NCBI GenBank assembly: GCA_001464275.1
Contig: LNFL01000140.1
Coordinates: forward strand, 1 to 58,906
From: Actinobacteria bacterium Ga0077560
GTDB lineage: Bacteria > Actinomycetota > Thermoleophilia > Miltoncostaeales > Miltoncostaeaceae
Direction of reading: 5' to 3'
DNA: 58,906 bases
Shown: in pieces, positions 45,871 through 53,932 of the stretch
How the letters are laid out: every line of letters starts with the position of its first letter
Position numbering within the stretch: position 1 is the first letter of the stretch
Program-made: the position numbers and the translations under genes
Notes under the pieces: model-generated
The model's input: the letters and a program-made list of their open reading frames with translations, nothing else
The model's database searches: none
What the model was told of the DNA's origin: nothing

Positions 45871-46875
45871 GTGACCACTCATGGCAGCGCGCGACACGAC
45901 GCGCCCCACGCCAGGGAGACCCTCCTGGAGCGCGATGCCCTGAGGATCGCGATCGGCGTGCTCGCGGGCAGCCCACCGCCGGACGAGGCCATCGCCCGGG
46001 TCGCCGCGGCGGCTCTCGCCGGCACCGACGCCGACCTGGCGGTGGTCGTGGAGCGCGGCGCCGAGGGCATCCTGCAGGTCCGCGCCAGCGCGGGGCAGGA
46101 GGCCATCATGCCCGGCACCCGCGTGGCCGCGCTGCCGGGCGGCGCGCTGGAGCGCGCCCTCGAGGGCCGGATGGCGCCCGCCGCGCCCGTGCCGGGCCAG
46201 CCGGAGCTCACCGAGGCCGCCGTCCCGATCCTCGTGGACGGCCGCACTGCCGCCGCCCTGGTGGTGTCCGGCCCGCGCCTGGCCGACGGCACCGCCGATC
46301 GCCTGCGCGCCTTCGGCCAGCTGCTCGCGGTCGTCCTCATCCGGGTGGAGGACCGGCGCCGCCTCTCCGCGCTCGCCAGCACCGATCCCCTCACCGGGCT
46401 CGGCAATCGCCGGCACTTCGACGAGCGCTTCCACGTCGCCGTGGAGCAGGCGCAGCGGCATCACCAGCCGCTCAGCCTCGCGCTCCTGGACGTCGACCAC
46501 TTCAAGCGCATCAACGACCAGTACGGCCACCAACGGGGCGACGACGCACTGGCCGAGGTGGGACGCCGCCTGGCGGCGACCTGCCGCGTGGGCGAGTCGG
46601 TGGCGCGGATCGGCGGCGAGGAGTTCGCCTGGATCCTGCCGCTCACCTCCGGCGAGGGCGCCGAGGCCGCGGCGCGGCGCGCCAGGATCGCCGTCCGGGA
46701 GGCCCCGTTCGGGCACCTCGGCCGGCTCACCATCTCGATCGGCATCTCGGAGCTGTCGCTGGCCAGTGACGCCGCCGACCTCGTGCAGCGCGCCGACCGG
46801 GCCCTCTACCGGGCGAAGGCCGCCGGCCGGGACCGCATCGCCCGCGACTTCGGCGAGGAGGTCGTCCCTCGATGA
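45871..46875 (+). CDS. Cytoplasmic GAF-GGDEF diguanylate cyclase
   Basis: A 334-residue soluble protein. Residues about 20-165 form a GAF-like sensor domain and the rest a GGDEF domain: STDPLTGLGNRRHFDER, LALLDVDHFKRINDQYGH, and active site GGEEF near residue 248. The inhibitory-site position reads RVGE instead of RxxD, so product inhibition may be weakened. No membrane helix. Start GTG 45871 is the first reasonable one, but no clear promoter or ribosome-binding site is seen. Its stop overlaps the Lin0512 gene (ATGA). Confidence 0.87.
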   Translation: MTTHGSARHDAPHARETLLERDALRIAIGVLAGSPPPDEAIARVAAAALAGTDADLAVVVERGAEGILQVRASAGQEAIMPGTRVAALPGGALERALEGRMAPAAPVPGQPELTEAAVPILVDGRTAAALVVSGPRLADGTADRLRAFGQLLAVVLIRVEDRRRLSALASTDPLTGLGNRRHFDERFHVAVEQAQRHHQPLSLALLDVDHFKRINDQYGHQRGDDALAEVGRRLAATCRVGESVARIGGEEFAWILPLTSGEGAEAAARRARIAVREAPFGHLGRLTISIGISELSLASDAADLVQRADRALYRAKAAGRDRIARDFGEEVVPR

Positions 46876-47231
46876 GCCATCAGCACCTGTTCCCCCTGTT
46901 CCTGGAGATGGGGATGGGCGTCGACCTGCTGGGCGAGGACATGACCAAGGCCGCCCAGCGGGCCGTGCGGGAGGCCATCAACCGCACCTCACTCCCGGGA
47001 ATCGGCCACCTGGTGCCCGACGGCGACCGCGCCCACATGCGCGTGGACGTGACCGTCGCCGTGCCGCGGCCCGACGAGGTGGACCGGGACGCCGTGGCGG
47101 CCGAGTTCCCCTACGGCACGGTGACGGTGCATCCGGTGGAGGGCGGCATGCGCACGCCCAACGGCACCGACTACGGCCCCGGCCGCGACCACCTCATCGT
47201 GGCGGTCGCGGTCGTGGCCGTCGGCACCTGA
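46872..47231 (+). CDS. Lin0512 family protein
   Basis: A 119-residue protein with the Lin0512 signature: LFLEMGMGVDLLGEDMTKAA, AVREAINRTSLPGIGHLVP, and MRVDVTVAVPRPDEVDRDAV. The family is small and of unknown function. Start ATG 46872 overlaps the GGDEF gene, so it is translated from the same message; the aldo/keto reductase ends 4 bp beyond its stop on the other strand. Confidence 0.88.
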   Translation: MSHQHLFPLFLEMGMGVDLLGEDMTKAAQRAVREAINRTSLPGIGHLVPDGDRAHMRVDVTVAVPRPDEVDRDAVAAEFPYGTVTVHPVEGGMRTPNGTDYGPGRDHLIVAVAVVAVGT

Positions 47232-47235
47232 GCGG

Positions 47236-48372
47236 CTAGCCCGCCAGCACCAGATCCCGCTCGGGCACGATGCCCCAGCGGTCGGCAATGCGGCGCAGAT
47301 CGTCGTCCAGGGGCCAGGCGTCGGCCGCCTCGTCCCCGGTGTGCACCGGGGAGCCGCCCTTGAGGGCCATGCATCCGGTGTTGTCGCCCACCTCGTTGAT
47401 CTCCGCGATCTCGTCGGAGGTCAGCCGGATCTCGGTGGGGACCGCGGCGAGGTCCGCGCGCTGTTCCTCGACGGTCTTCGCGGAGGCCGGGGCCTCCTGG
47501 ATGAGCGTCGGCACAACGCAGCGCACGTTGTCCTGCGCCAGCGTCCACTGGCAGGACAGCTGCAGCGGGGTGAGCCCGTGGCGCTCGGCGATGGGCCGCA
47601 GGCGCTCCAGGCGCGCCCGCGCCGCCGTGACCCAGCCGGCGGGCCGGAAGGCGCGGTGGTCGTGCTCGGCCAGGTCGGCCTCCGTGGGGAGGTCGTCGTG
47701 GAAGATGCCGCCGTAGTCGACGACGCGGGCCAGCACCTTCACGTCCTGGTCCACGCACGCCGGCAGGACCATGCGGCCCGGCCACGGCTCGAACGGGTTG
47801 AGGATGATCATCGCCCAGTCGATGATCGAGCCGAACCGCTCCACGCAGCGGATCACGTCGAGCGTGAAGCCGTTGGCGGGGCCCGGGGCGACGCCCAGTG
47901 CGCGGGCCAGTCCCTCTTCCTTGAGGCGCGCCATGCCCTGCTCCCAGACCACCGGCGAGCTGTAGCCGGTGCGGTCGGGGTTGTGGAGCATCAGCAGGTC
48001 GAAGTGGTCGGTGCCGCACCGCTCCAGGCTGCGCTCGCAGGCCATGCGCAGGTAGTCGGCGTACTTCTCCGGGGCGCGGAGCTGCGGATCGGTGAAGCGC
48101 GGGAAGCCCTTCGATCCGGCGCGCTGCCCCTGGTAGTAGTCGTGCCCGATCATCCCCACCAGGCGGTAGGAGTCGCGCGGCAGGCCGTCCAGGGCCCGCC
48201 CCACTGCGCTGTCGGCCTCCCCCTGTCCGTAGACGTCGGCGGTGACGACGGTGCGGATCCGCTCGTCCGGGCGGATCAGGGCGAGGTAGCGCTCGTCGTC
48301 GAGGGCCTCGCCGAAGTGCATGAAGCGCCCGCCGCTCCAGGAGCCGAGGGCGACGTGTCCGAGATCAGTCAT
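47236..48372 (-). CDS. Aldo/keto reductase family protein
   Basis: A 378-residue TIM-barrel protein of the AKR superfamily: LGSWSGGRFMHFGEA at the start, FDLLMLHNPDRTGY, and RCVVPTLIQE and LTSDEIAEINEVGD near the C-terminus. The typical catalytic Tyr (DVYGQGEADSAVGRAL) is present, though the Lys/His of the tetrad are hard to place. It would reduce a carbonyl with NADPH; substrate unknown. ATG 48372 is chosen; GTG 48390 would add six residues. Confidence 0.85.
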   Translation of the reverse strand: MTDLGHVALGSWSGGRFMHFGEALDDERYLALIRPDERIRTVVTADVYGQGEADSAVGRALDGLPRDSYRLVGMIGHDYYQGQRAGSKGFPRFTDPQLRAPEKYADYLRMACERSLERCGTDHFDLLMLHNPDRTGYSSPVVWEQGMARLKEEGLARALGVAPGPANGFTLDVIRCVERFGSIIDWAMIILNPFEPWPGRMVLPACVDQDVKVLARVVDYGGIFHDDLPTEADLAEHDHRAFRPAGWVTAARARLERLRPIAERHGLTPLQLSCQWTLAQDNVRCVVPTLIQEAPASAKTVEEQRADLAAVPTEIRLTSDEIAEINEVGDNTGCMALKGGSPVHTGDEAADAWPLDDDLRRIADRWGIVPERDLVLAG

Positions 48373-48439
48373 CGCCGGGAAGCGTCGCACTCCGGAGCCG
48401 TCGCGGAAAGGGGGCCGGTCGTCCGCGGCGCGCGCCCGC

Positions 48440-48445
48440 TAGCCT
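48440..48445 (+). promoter_or_regulatory. -10 element, leaderless start of ABC exporter
   Basis: TAGCCT with an 8-nt spacer to GTG 48454. Confidence 0.5.
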
Positions 48446-48453
48446 GGGCGGCC

Positions 48454-49200
48454 GTGGATCCCGGCCAGCACACCGTCGCCCTCTCCTGCCGTGCCGTGGA
48501 GAAACGCTTCCCGGGCGACGTCGTCGCCCTGGACGGGCTGGACCTGGAGGTCCCGCGCGGCGCGTTCTTCGGGCTGCTGGGCCCCAACGGCGCGGGCAAG
48601 ACGACGATCATCCGCAGCATCGTGGGGCTCACCCGTCCCGACGCCGGCGACATCGAGGTGTTCGGGCTGCCCGCCCACGGCGCCACGGCCACCGACAGCC
48701 GCCGCCTGGTGGGCTACGCGCCCCAGGACTTCGGCCTCGACCGCTTCGTGACCGTGCGGCTGCTGCTGGAGCTGCACGGGCGCTACTTCGGCATGTCCCG
48801 CCGCGACGCCGCCCGGCGCACCGACGAGCTGCTCGAGGTCTTCGACCTCACCGACAAGGCCGGGGCCCTGCCGAACCGCCTCTCGGGCGGGATGCGGCGC
48901 CGGCTCGTGCTCGCCCGGGCGCTGGTGCACCGCCCGCCCCTGGTGATCCTCGACGAGCCGACCGCCGGCGTGGACATCGAGCTGCGCCTGGACCTGTGGG
49001 AGTACATCCGCCGGCTGCACGCCGACGGCACCACGATCCTGCTCACCACCCACTACCTGGAGGAGGCCGAGGCGCTGTGCGACCGCGTCGCCTTCATCCA
49101 GCACGGCCGCATCGCCGCCCAGGGCGATCCCGCGGAGCTGCTCAGCCGGTTCGGCGCGGAGCGCCTGGAGGACGTCTACCTGCAGCTGGTGGGCCGGTGA
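48454..49200 (+). CDS. ABC-2 exporter, ATP-binding subunit
   Basis: A 248-residue ATPase: Walker A GPNGAGKTT at about 43-51, Q-loop APQDFGLD, signature LSGGMRRR near 144, Walker B LVILDEPTAGVD near 165, and switch His in LTTHYLEEAEALCDR. The LSGGMRRR variant is typical of drug/polysaccharide-type ABC-2 exporters. GTG 48454 has a -10 element 8 nt upstream. It overlaps the permease gene (GTGA). Confidence 0.92.
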   Translation: MDPGQHTVALSCRAVEKRFPGDVVALDGLDLEVPRGAFFGLLGPNGAGKTTIIRSIVGLTRPDAGDIEVFGLPAHGATATDSRRLVGYAPQDFGLDRFVTVRLLLELHGRYFGMSRRDAARRTDELLEVFDLTDKAGALPNRLSGGMRRRLVLARALVHRPPLVILDEPTAGVDIELRLDLWEYIRRLHADGTTILLTTHYLEEAEALCDRVAFIQHGRIAAQGDPAELLSRFGAERLEDVYLQLVGR

Positions 49201-49985
49201 CCGGCGGGCAGCTGCGCCGCGGGCAGTGGCTGGGCGTGCTGGCGCTGATCGAACGCGAGGTGCTGCGGCGGGTCCTGCGGCTGTGGATGCAGACGATCGC
49301 CCCGCAGGTGGTGGCGGCCGGGCTGTTCGTGGTCGTGTTCGGCGTGGCGCTCGGCAACTCGATCCGCACCATCGGCGGCGTCCCGTACGAGCAGTTCATC
49401 GTGCCGGGGCTCACGCTCATGGGCGTCGCCACGGCCGCGTTCTCGAACAACGCCACCACGCTCTACCAGGCCCGCAGCGAGGGGTTCATCGAGGACCAGG
49501 TCTCCAGCCCCATGACCCCCACCCAGCTGGCGATCGGCTACACGGTGGGCGGCGTCGTGCGGGGCCTGTTCATCGGGGTCCTCACCCTCGGCGCGGCGCG
49601 GCTGTTCGTGGACTTCCCCGTCGAGCACCCCCTCGCCCTGGCCGGGGCGCTGCTGTGCGCGGCGCTGGCGTTCGCGGGCCTCGGCACCGTGGTGGGCCTG
49701 TACTCGCGCAGCTGGGAGCTGCAGTCCTTCGTGGGCGCCATCGTCATCCAGCCGCTGGTGTTCCTGGGCGGGGTGTTCTACTCGGTGGCGTCCCTCGACC
49801 AGCCGTACGAGGCCGCGTCCCACGCCGACCCCATCCTGTACCTGGTGGAGGCCTCCCGCTTCGGGATCCTGGGCACCGCCGACGTCGATCCGTGGATCAG
49901 CTTCGGCGTGTCGTTCGGGCTCGCCGCGGGACTGCTGGCCTGGTCGTGGGCGCTGTTCGCGCGCGGGGTGGGCCTGCGCACCTGA
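49197..49985 (+). CDS. ABC-2 exporter, permease subunit
   Basis: A 262-residue permease with six membrane helices and the ABC-2 pattern: VVFGVALGNSIRTIGGVPYEQFIVPGL, SEGFIEDQVSSPMTPTQLAIGY and QPLVFLGGVFYSV. Together with the ATPase it forms a heteromeric exporter; substrate unknown. Start GTG 49197 lies in the ATPase stop. Confidence 0.92.
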   Translation: MTGGQLRRGQWLGVLALIEREVLRRVLRLWMQTIAPQVVAAGLFVVVFGVALGNSIRTIGGVPYEQFIVPGLTLMGVATAAFSNNATTLYQARSEGFIEDQVSSPMTPTQLAIGYTVGGVVRGLFIGVLTLGAARLFVDFPVEHPLALAGALLCAALAFAGLGTVVGLYSRSWELQSFVGAIVIQPLVFLGGVFYSVASLDQPYEAASHADPILYLVEASRFGILGTADVDPWISFGVSFGLAAGLLAWSWALFARGVGLRT

Positions 49986-50006
49986 CGGGCCGCCGCGGGC
50001 CGGACG

Positions 50007-50144
50007 TCAGGCGTCGTCCCCATCGGGCTCGCGCACCCACAGGTAGGTGCAGTTGCGGCAGCGGACGACGTCGTCCTCGACGTCCTCGAAGTCCACCATC
50101 CCGCAGGAGGGACAGCGGTCGATGCGCCTGGCTTCCTCGGTCAA
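50007..50144 (-). CDS. 45-residue zinc-ribbon protein
   Basis: TTG 50144 has GGGAGGA 4 nt upstream, which decides the start. The peptide holds two CxxC pairs (RCPSCGMVDFEDVEDD and VRCRNCTYLWV), so it binds one zinc ion. The C-terminus is acidic. Such mini zinc ribbons often bind nucleic acid or a larger protein; the partner is unknown. Confidence 0.7.
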   Translation of the reverse strand: MTEEARRIDRCPSCGMVDFEDVEDDVVRCRNCTYLWVREPDGDDA

Positions 50145-50204
50145 CGGTTCCTCCCGGTCGGGGGCCCATCCTCCCACGATGGCCACGACGGCGGGACGGG
50201 GCGC

Positions 50205-50210
50205 TATCCT
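50205..50210 (+). promoter_or_regulatory. -10 element, leaderless start of cyclophilin lipoprotein
   Basis: TATCCT with a 7-nt spacer to GTG 50218. Confidence 0.5.
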
Positions 50211-50217
50211 CCCCGCC

Positions 50218-50907
50218 GTGTCGCGCCTGCGCCCCACCCTCGCCGCCCTGCTCGCCGCCCTCGCGGCGGCCGGCCTCGCCGGTTGCGGCGACGACGAGAC
50301 CGCCGGGCCGTCCACGGCGACGGGTCCCAGCGTGGTGGAGGGATGCTCGACCACCCCGCCGCCCGCCGCGAACGCCGCGAAGCAGTACGACGCGCCGCCG
50401 GCGATGACGATCGACTCGGCGAAGACCTACACCGCGACGCTGAAGACCTCCTGCGGCGACATCGTGATCCGGCTCGATGCCGCCGCCGCGCCCAAGACCG
50501 TGAACAACTTCGTGTTCCTGGCGCGCGAGAAGTACTACGACGGCACGACCTTCCACCGCGTGGTGCGCGACTTCGTGGTCCAGGGCGGTGACCCCACGGC
50601 CAGCGGCAGCGGCGGCCCGGGCTACGAGTTCGAGGATGAGCTGCCGACCGACGGGTACGAGATCGGGTCCGTCGCCATGGCCAACGCCGGGCCGAACACC
50701 AACGGCAGCCAGTTCTTCATCGTCACCGGCATCAACGGCACCCAGCTGCCGAACGGGTACTCGCGGTTCGGCAGGGTGCTGGAGGGCCAGGACACCGCCG
50801 ACCGTATCGAGGCCCTCGCCCCGGCCGACCTGGCCGAGGACGATCCGGATGCCCAGATCCCGCGGCAGACGGCCTGGCTCTACTCGGTGACGATCACCGA
50901 GCAGTAG
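50218..50907 (+). CDS. Cyclophilin-type peptidyl-prolyl isomerase lipoprotein
   Basis: A 229-residue protein: signal peptide with lipobox GLAGC near residue 21, a short spacer, then a cyclophilin domain with FHRVVRDFVVQGGDP (active-site Arg, Phe, Gln) and NGSQFFIVT. It would help proteins fold on the outer face of the membrane. GTG 50218 follows a -10 element with a 7-nt spacer. Its 3' end overlaps the convergent metal-binding protein gene by 14 bp. Confidence 0.92.
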   Translation: MSRLRPTLAALLAALAAAGLAGCGDDETAGPSTATGPSVVEGCSTTPPPAANAAKQYDAPPAMTIDSAKTYTATLKTSCGDIVIRLDAAAAPKTVNNFVFLAREKYYDGTTFHRVVRDFVVQGGDPTASGSGGPGYEFEDELPTDGYEIGSVAMANAGPNTNGSQFFIVTGINGTQLPNGYSRFGRVLEGQDTADRIEALAPADLAEDDPDAQIPRQTAWLYSVTITEQ

Positions 50908-51859
50908 CCCCGGCGCCGGGCGCCAGCCCGGCGACGATCGTGCGGACGTTGGCGCGCATCATCCCGATGTAGGTGCCCTCCGGGGTGCCCTCGTCCCCGG
51001 CCGAGTCCGAGTAGAGCTGCCCGCCCACGCGGGCTCTCTGGCCGCGCGAGGCGGCGGCCGCCAGGACGGCGTCCACGGTCTGCCGCGGCACGCTGGACTC
51101 CACGAACACGGCGGACAGGCCCCGGTCGGCCACCAGCCGGGCGATCCGCTCGATGTCGGCGGTGGTGGCCTCACCGGCGGTGGAGACCCCCTGGATGCCC
51201 GCGACCTCGAACCCGAACGTGCGGCCCAGGTACGCGAACGCGTCGTGGGAGGTCACCAGCACCCGGGCGCGGGCGGGGATGACCGCGAGATCGCGGGTGA
51301 TCTCGTCCCGCAACGCCGCCAGCCGGCGCGCGTAGGCCGCGGCGCGCGCCCGGTACTCGGTGGCGTGCGCGGGATCGACCTTCGCGAGCGCCTCGGCCAG
51401 CGCGGTCCCGGCGAGCGCCCAGTTGCCCGGGTCGTTCCACACGTGCGGGTCGAACCGGGACGCGAACTCCGGCGAGGCGATCAGGCGTGCCTCCGGGATC
51501 GCCTCCGCGACCGCCACGGCCGGGATGGTGCGCCCGAGCTCCTCGAAGACGTCGCCCATCTTCCCCTCGAGCTCGAGTCCGTTCCACACGATGAGGTCCG
51601 CGCGTCCCAGCCGGCGGACGTCGCCCGCGGACGCCTTGTAGCCGTGGGGGTCGATGCCGGGACGCATGAGGCCCCGCACGTCCACCCGGTCGCCCCCGAT
51701 CTCGCGCACCAGGTCGGCCACGATGTTCGTCGTGGCGGTCACCACGACGCGCCGGTCCTCGATCGGCGCCCGGCCCGCGCCGGGCTCGTCGACGCAGCCG
51801 GCGAGCGCCATGAGCGCCACCAGGGCGAGCACGGCGACACATCGGAGACAGCTGCGCAT
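50894..51859 (-). CDS. Metal ABC transporter substrate-binding lipoprotein (ZnuA/TroA/MntA type)
   Basis: This 321-residue lipoprotein (lipobox ALAGC) belongs to the cluster 9 metal-binding proteins: RPGIDPHGYKASAGD, RFDPHVWNDPGNW, TSHDAFAYLGRTFGF and QLYSDSAGDEGTPEGTY give the His, His, His and Asp ligands. A His at the third ligand is usual for ZnuA/TroA, whereas PsaA-type manganese binders have Glu, so Mn and Zn both remain possible. Start is ATG 51859; TTG 51889 would add ten residues. It is divergent from the ATPase gene and shares the palindromic operator. Confidence 0.88.
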   Translation of the reverse strand: MRSCLRCVAVLALVALMALAGCVDEPGAGRAPIEDRRVVVTATTNIVADLVREIGGDRVDVRGLMRPGIDPHGYKASAGDVRRLGRADLIVWNGLELEGKMGDVFEELGRTIPAVAVAEAIPEARLIASPEFASRFDPHVWNDPGNWALAGTALAEALAKVDPAHATEYRARAAAYARRLAALRDEITRDLAVIPARARVLVTSHDAFAYLGRTFGFEVAGIQGVSTAGEATTADIERIARLVADRGLSAVFVESSVPRQTVDAVLAAAASRGQRARVGGQLYSDSAGDEGTPEGTYIGMMRANVRTIVAGLAPGAGATAR

Positions 51860-51890
51860 CAGGGGGACTCCGCCAGGGTTGGCATCCAAT

Positions 51891-51904
51891 TTAGCCTAGG
51901 CTAA
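51891..51904. promoter_or_regulatory. DtxR/MntR-type palindromic operator
   Basis: TTAGCCTAGGCTAA, a perfect 14-bp palindrome between the divergent binding-protein and ATPase genes. It resembles the TTAGGTTAGCCTAACC family of DtxR/IdeR boxes. On either strand it contains TAGGCT or TAGCCT, which fit the -10 pattern used here, so a bound repressor would cover both promoters. A weaker related dyad (TCGCCTGAGGTCAA) follows at about 51907-51920. Confidence 0.7.
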
Positions 51905-51941
51905 CATCGCCTGAGGTCAACATCCCCGAACGGAGTGGATC

Positions 51942-52703
51942 CTGGCACCGGCATCCGACATCCCCTCGCTCGAGCTGCGCCGGCTCACCGTCTCCTACGG
52001 CGGGCGCCCGGCCGTGTGGGATGTGTCGGCCGGGTTCCCCCGGGCGGCGATCTCCGCCATCGTCGGCCCCAACGGGTCGGGCAAGTCCACCCTGCTGAAG
52101 GCCGCGCTGGGCCTGGTGCCCGTGGAGTCCGGGCAGGTGATGCTGCTGGGCGCGCCCCTGCGGGAGGCCCGTCGCCGGGTGGCGTACGTCCCGCAGCGCG
52201 AGGACGTGGACTGGGACTTCCCGGTGACGGTGCGCGAGGTGGTCGAGATGGGCCGCTACCCGTTGCGCGGCTGGGTGCGCCGCCTGCGCGCCGAGGACCG
52301 CGAGGCCGTCGACGAGGCGCTGGAGCGGGTGGGCATGGCCGCCCTCGCCGGGCGGCAGATCGGCCGGCTCTCCGGTGGTCAGCGCCAGCGGGCCTTCATC
52401 GGCAGGGCCCTGGCGCAGCAGCCGGAGCTGCTGCTGCTCGACGAACCCTTCGCCGGCATCGACGCCCGCACCGAGGAGGCGATCCTCGAGGTCCTCTCGG
52501 GCGTTCGGGACGCCGGCGGGTCGGTCATCCTCGTGCACCACGACCTCACCACGGTCCGGCGGATCGCCGACTGGGCCCTGCTCATGAACGTCCGCACCGT
52601 CGCGGAGGGCGCGCCGGATGCCGCGCTCACCCAGGAGGCGCTCGACCGCGCATACGGCGCGGGCGCCGGCGACGCGATCGTTGGCGCCTCATGGGCTGGC
52701 TGA
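51942..52703 (+). CDS. Metal ABC transporter ATP-binding protein
   Basis: A 253-residue ATPase: strand LELRRLTVSYGGRPAV, Walker A GPNGSGKST at about 42-50, signature LSGGQRQR near 143, Walker B LLLLDEPFAGID near 163, and switch VHHDLTTV. The first codon in frame that keeps strand one is CTG 51942, with CGGAG 6 nt upstream. GTG 52014 would delete the first strand, so a CTG start is proposed. It overlaps the first permease by 13 bp and powers metal import. Confidence 0.88.
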   Translation: MAPASDIPSLELRRLTVSYGGRPAVWDVSAGFPRAAISAIVGPNGSGKSTLLKAALGLVPVESGQVMLLGAPLREARRRVAYVPQREDVDWDFPVTVREVVEMGRYPLRGWVRRLRAEDREAVDEALERVGMAALAGRQIGRLSGGQRQRAFIGRALAQQPELLLLDEPFAGIDARTEEAILEVLSGVRDAGGSVILVHHDLTTVRRIADWALLMNVRTVAEGAPDAALTQEALDRAYGAGAGDAIVGASWAG

Positions 52704-53932
52704 TCGAGCTCATCCCCCTGCCCTACCCGGACGCGGTGGTGGCCCTCGGGGCCGCGCTGCTGGGGCTCACCGCCGGGGTCGTGGGGTGTCTGGCCGTGCT
52801 CGCCCAGCGGAGCCTGGTGGGCGACGCGCTGGCCCACGCCGCGCTGCCCGGGATCGTCCTGGCCTTCCTGTTCACGGGGGCCCGTGAGCCCGAGACCCTC
52901 CTGGCCGGCGCGGCGTGCGCCGGATTGGTGGGCGCGGTGCTGATGGTGGGCATCGAACGCGGATCGCGGCTGCCGGCGGACGCGGCGATCGGCGTCGTGC
53001 TCTCGGGCTTCTTCTCCCTCGGGATCGTGCTGCTCACCCACACGGCGCACACCGAGGGCGCCGAGCAGGCCGGCCTGGAGCGGTATCTGTTCGGCCAGGC
53101 CGCGGGGCTGCTGGAGCGCGACCTTCGCGTGATGGCGATCCTGGGGGCCGCCTCCCTGCTGCTGGTGGCCGTCGCCTTCCGGCCGCTCAAGGCGATGCTG
53201 TTCGACCGCGGATTCGCGGTGGCGTCGGGCCTGGGCGCCCGCTGGCTGGAGCTCGCGTCCACCGCGCTGCTGGTGGCGGCGATCGTGATCGGCCTGCGGA
53301 TGGTGGGCGCCATCCTGATGGTGGCGATGCTGGTGGCGCCCTGCGCGGCGGCCCGCCAGGTGTGCGACCGCCTCGGGCCGCTGCTGGTGACCGCGGGCGC
53401 GCTGGGCGCCGCGGTGGGCGTCACCGGTGCGCTCCTGTCGGCGCGATCCGACACACCCGCGGGCCCCGTGATCGTCCTGGTGGCAAGCGCCGTCGTGGCC
53501 GTGGCGGTCCTTGCGGCGCCGGGCCGCGGGGTGGCCTGGGAGGCCCGGCGCCGGCTCGCCGACCGTCGCGCCGAGCGGGGCCGCAGCGTGCTGCTGGACA
53601 TCGAGACCGCGATGCACGCCGGCGCCCCGCCCACCGAGCGCGAGCTCGCCCTCATGTCGGGTCGCCCGGCGCGCGACGTGCGCCGCGGCGTCGGACGGCT
53701 CGTCAGAGATGGCCACGCGCTGGTGGACGACGGACGCATCCGGCTCACCGCCGAGGGCGCCGCCATGGCGCACGCCGCGCTCGAGTCCCGCGCGCTCTGG
53801 TCGGCCTGGCTCGATCACGGCGCCCTGCTGGGGCTGGACGGCCGCGAGCCCGACCCCCGGGACGTCCGCGGGTCGCTGGGCGACGCGGCGGCCGACCGGT
53901 TGGTCCACCTCTCCCAGGGCGACCACCCGTGA
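52691..53932 (+). CDS. Metal ABC permease fused to a DtxR-like winged-helix domain
   Basis: A 413-residue protein. Residues 1-285 are a ZnuB/MntB-type permease (RSLVGDALAHAALPGIVLAF, VGAILMVAMLVAPCAAARQ). From about residue 296 a soluble domain follows (LDIETAMHAGAPPTERELAL, GRLVRDGHALVDDGRIRLTAEG, ESRALWSAWLDH), which resembles the winged helix plus dimerisation helix of DtxR repressors. Such fusions exist in some manganese/iron permeases. The domain could sense metal or DNA at the membrane. Its stop overlaps the second permease (GTGA). Confidence 0.88.
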   Translation: MGWLIELIPLPYPDAVVALGAALLGLTAGVVGCLAVLAQRSLVGDALAHAALPGIVLAFLFTGAREPETLLAGAACAGLVGAVLMVGIERGSRLPADAAIGVVLSGFFSLGIVLLTHTAHTEGAEQAGLERYLFGQAAGLLERDLRVMAILGAASLLLVAVAFRPLKAMLFDRGFAVASGLGARWLELASTALLVAAIVIGLRMVGAILMVAMLVAPCAAARQVCDRLGPLLVTAGALGAAVGVTGALLSARSDTPAGPVIVLVASAVVAVAVLAAPGRGVAWEARRRLADRRAERGRSVLLDIETAMHAGAPPTERELALMSGRPARDVRRGVGRLVRDGHALVDDGRIRLTAEGAAMAHAALESRALWSAWLDHGALLGLDGREPDPRDVRGSLGDAAADRLVHLSQGDHP

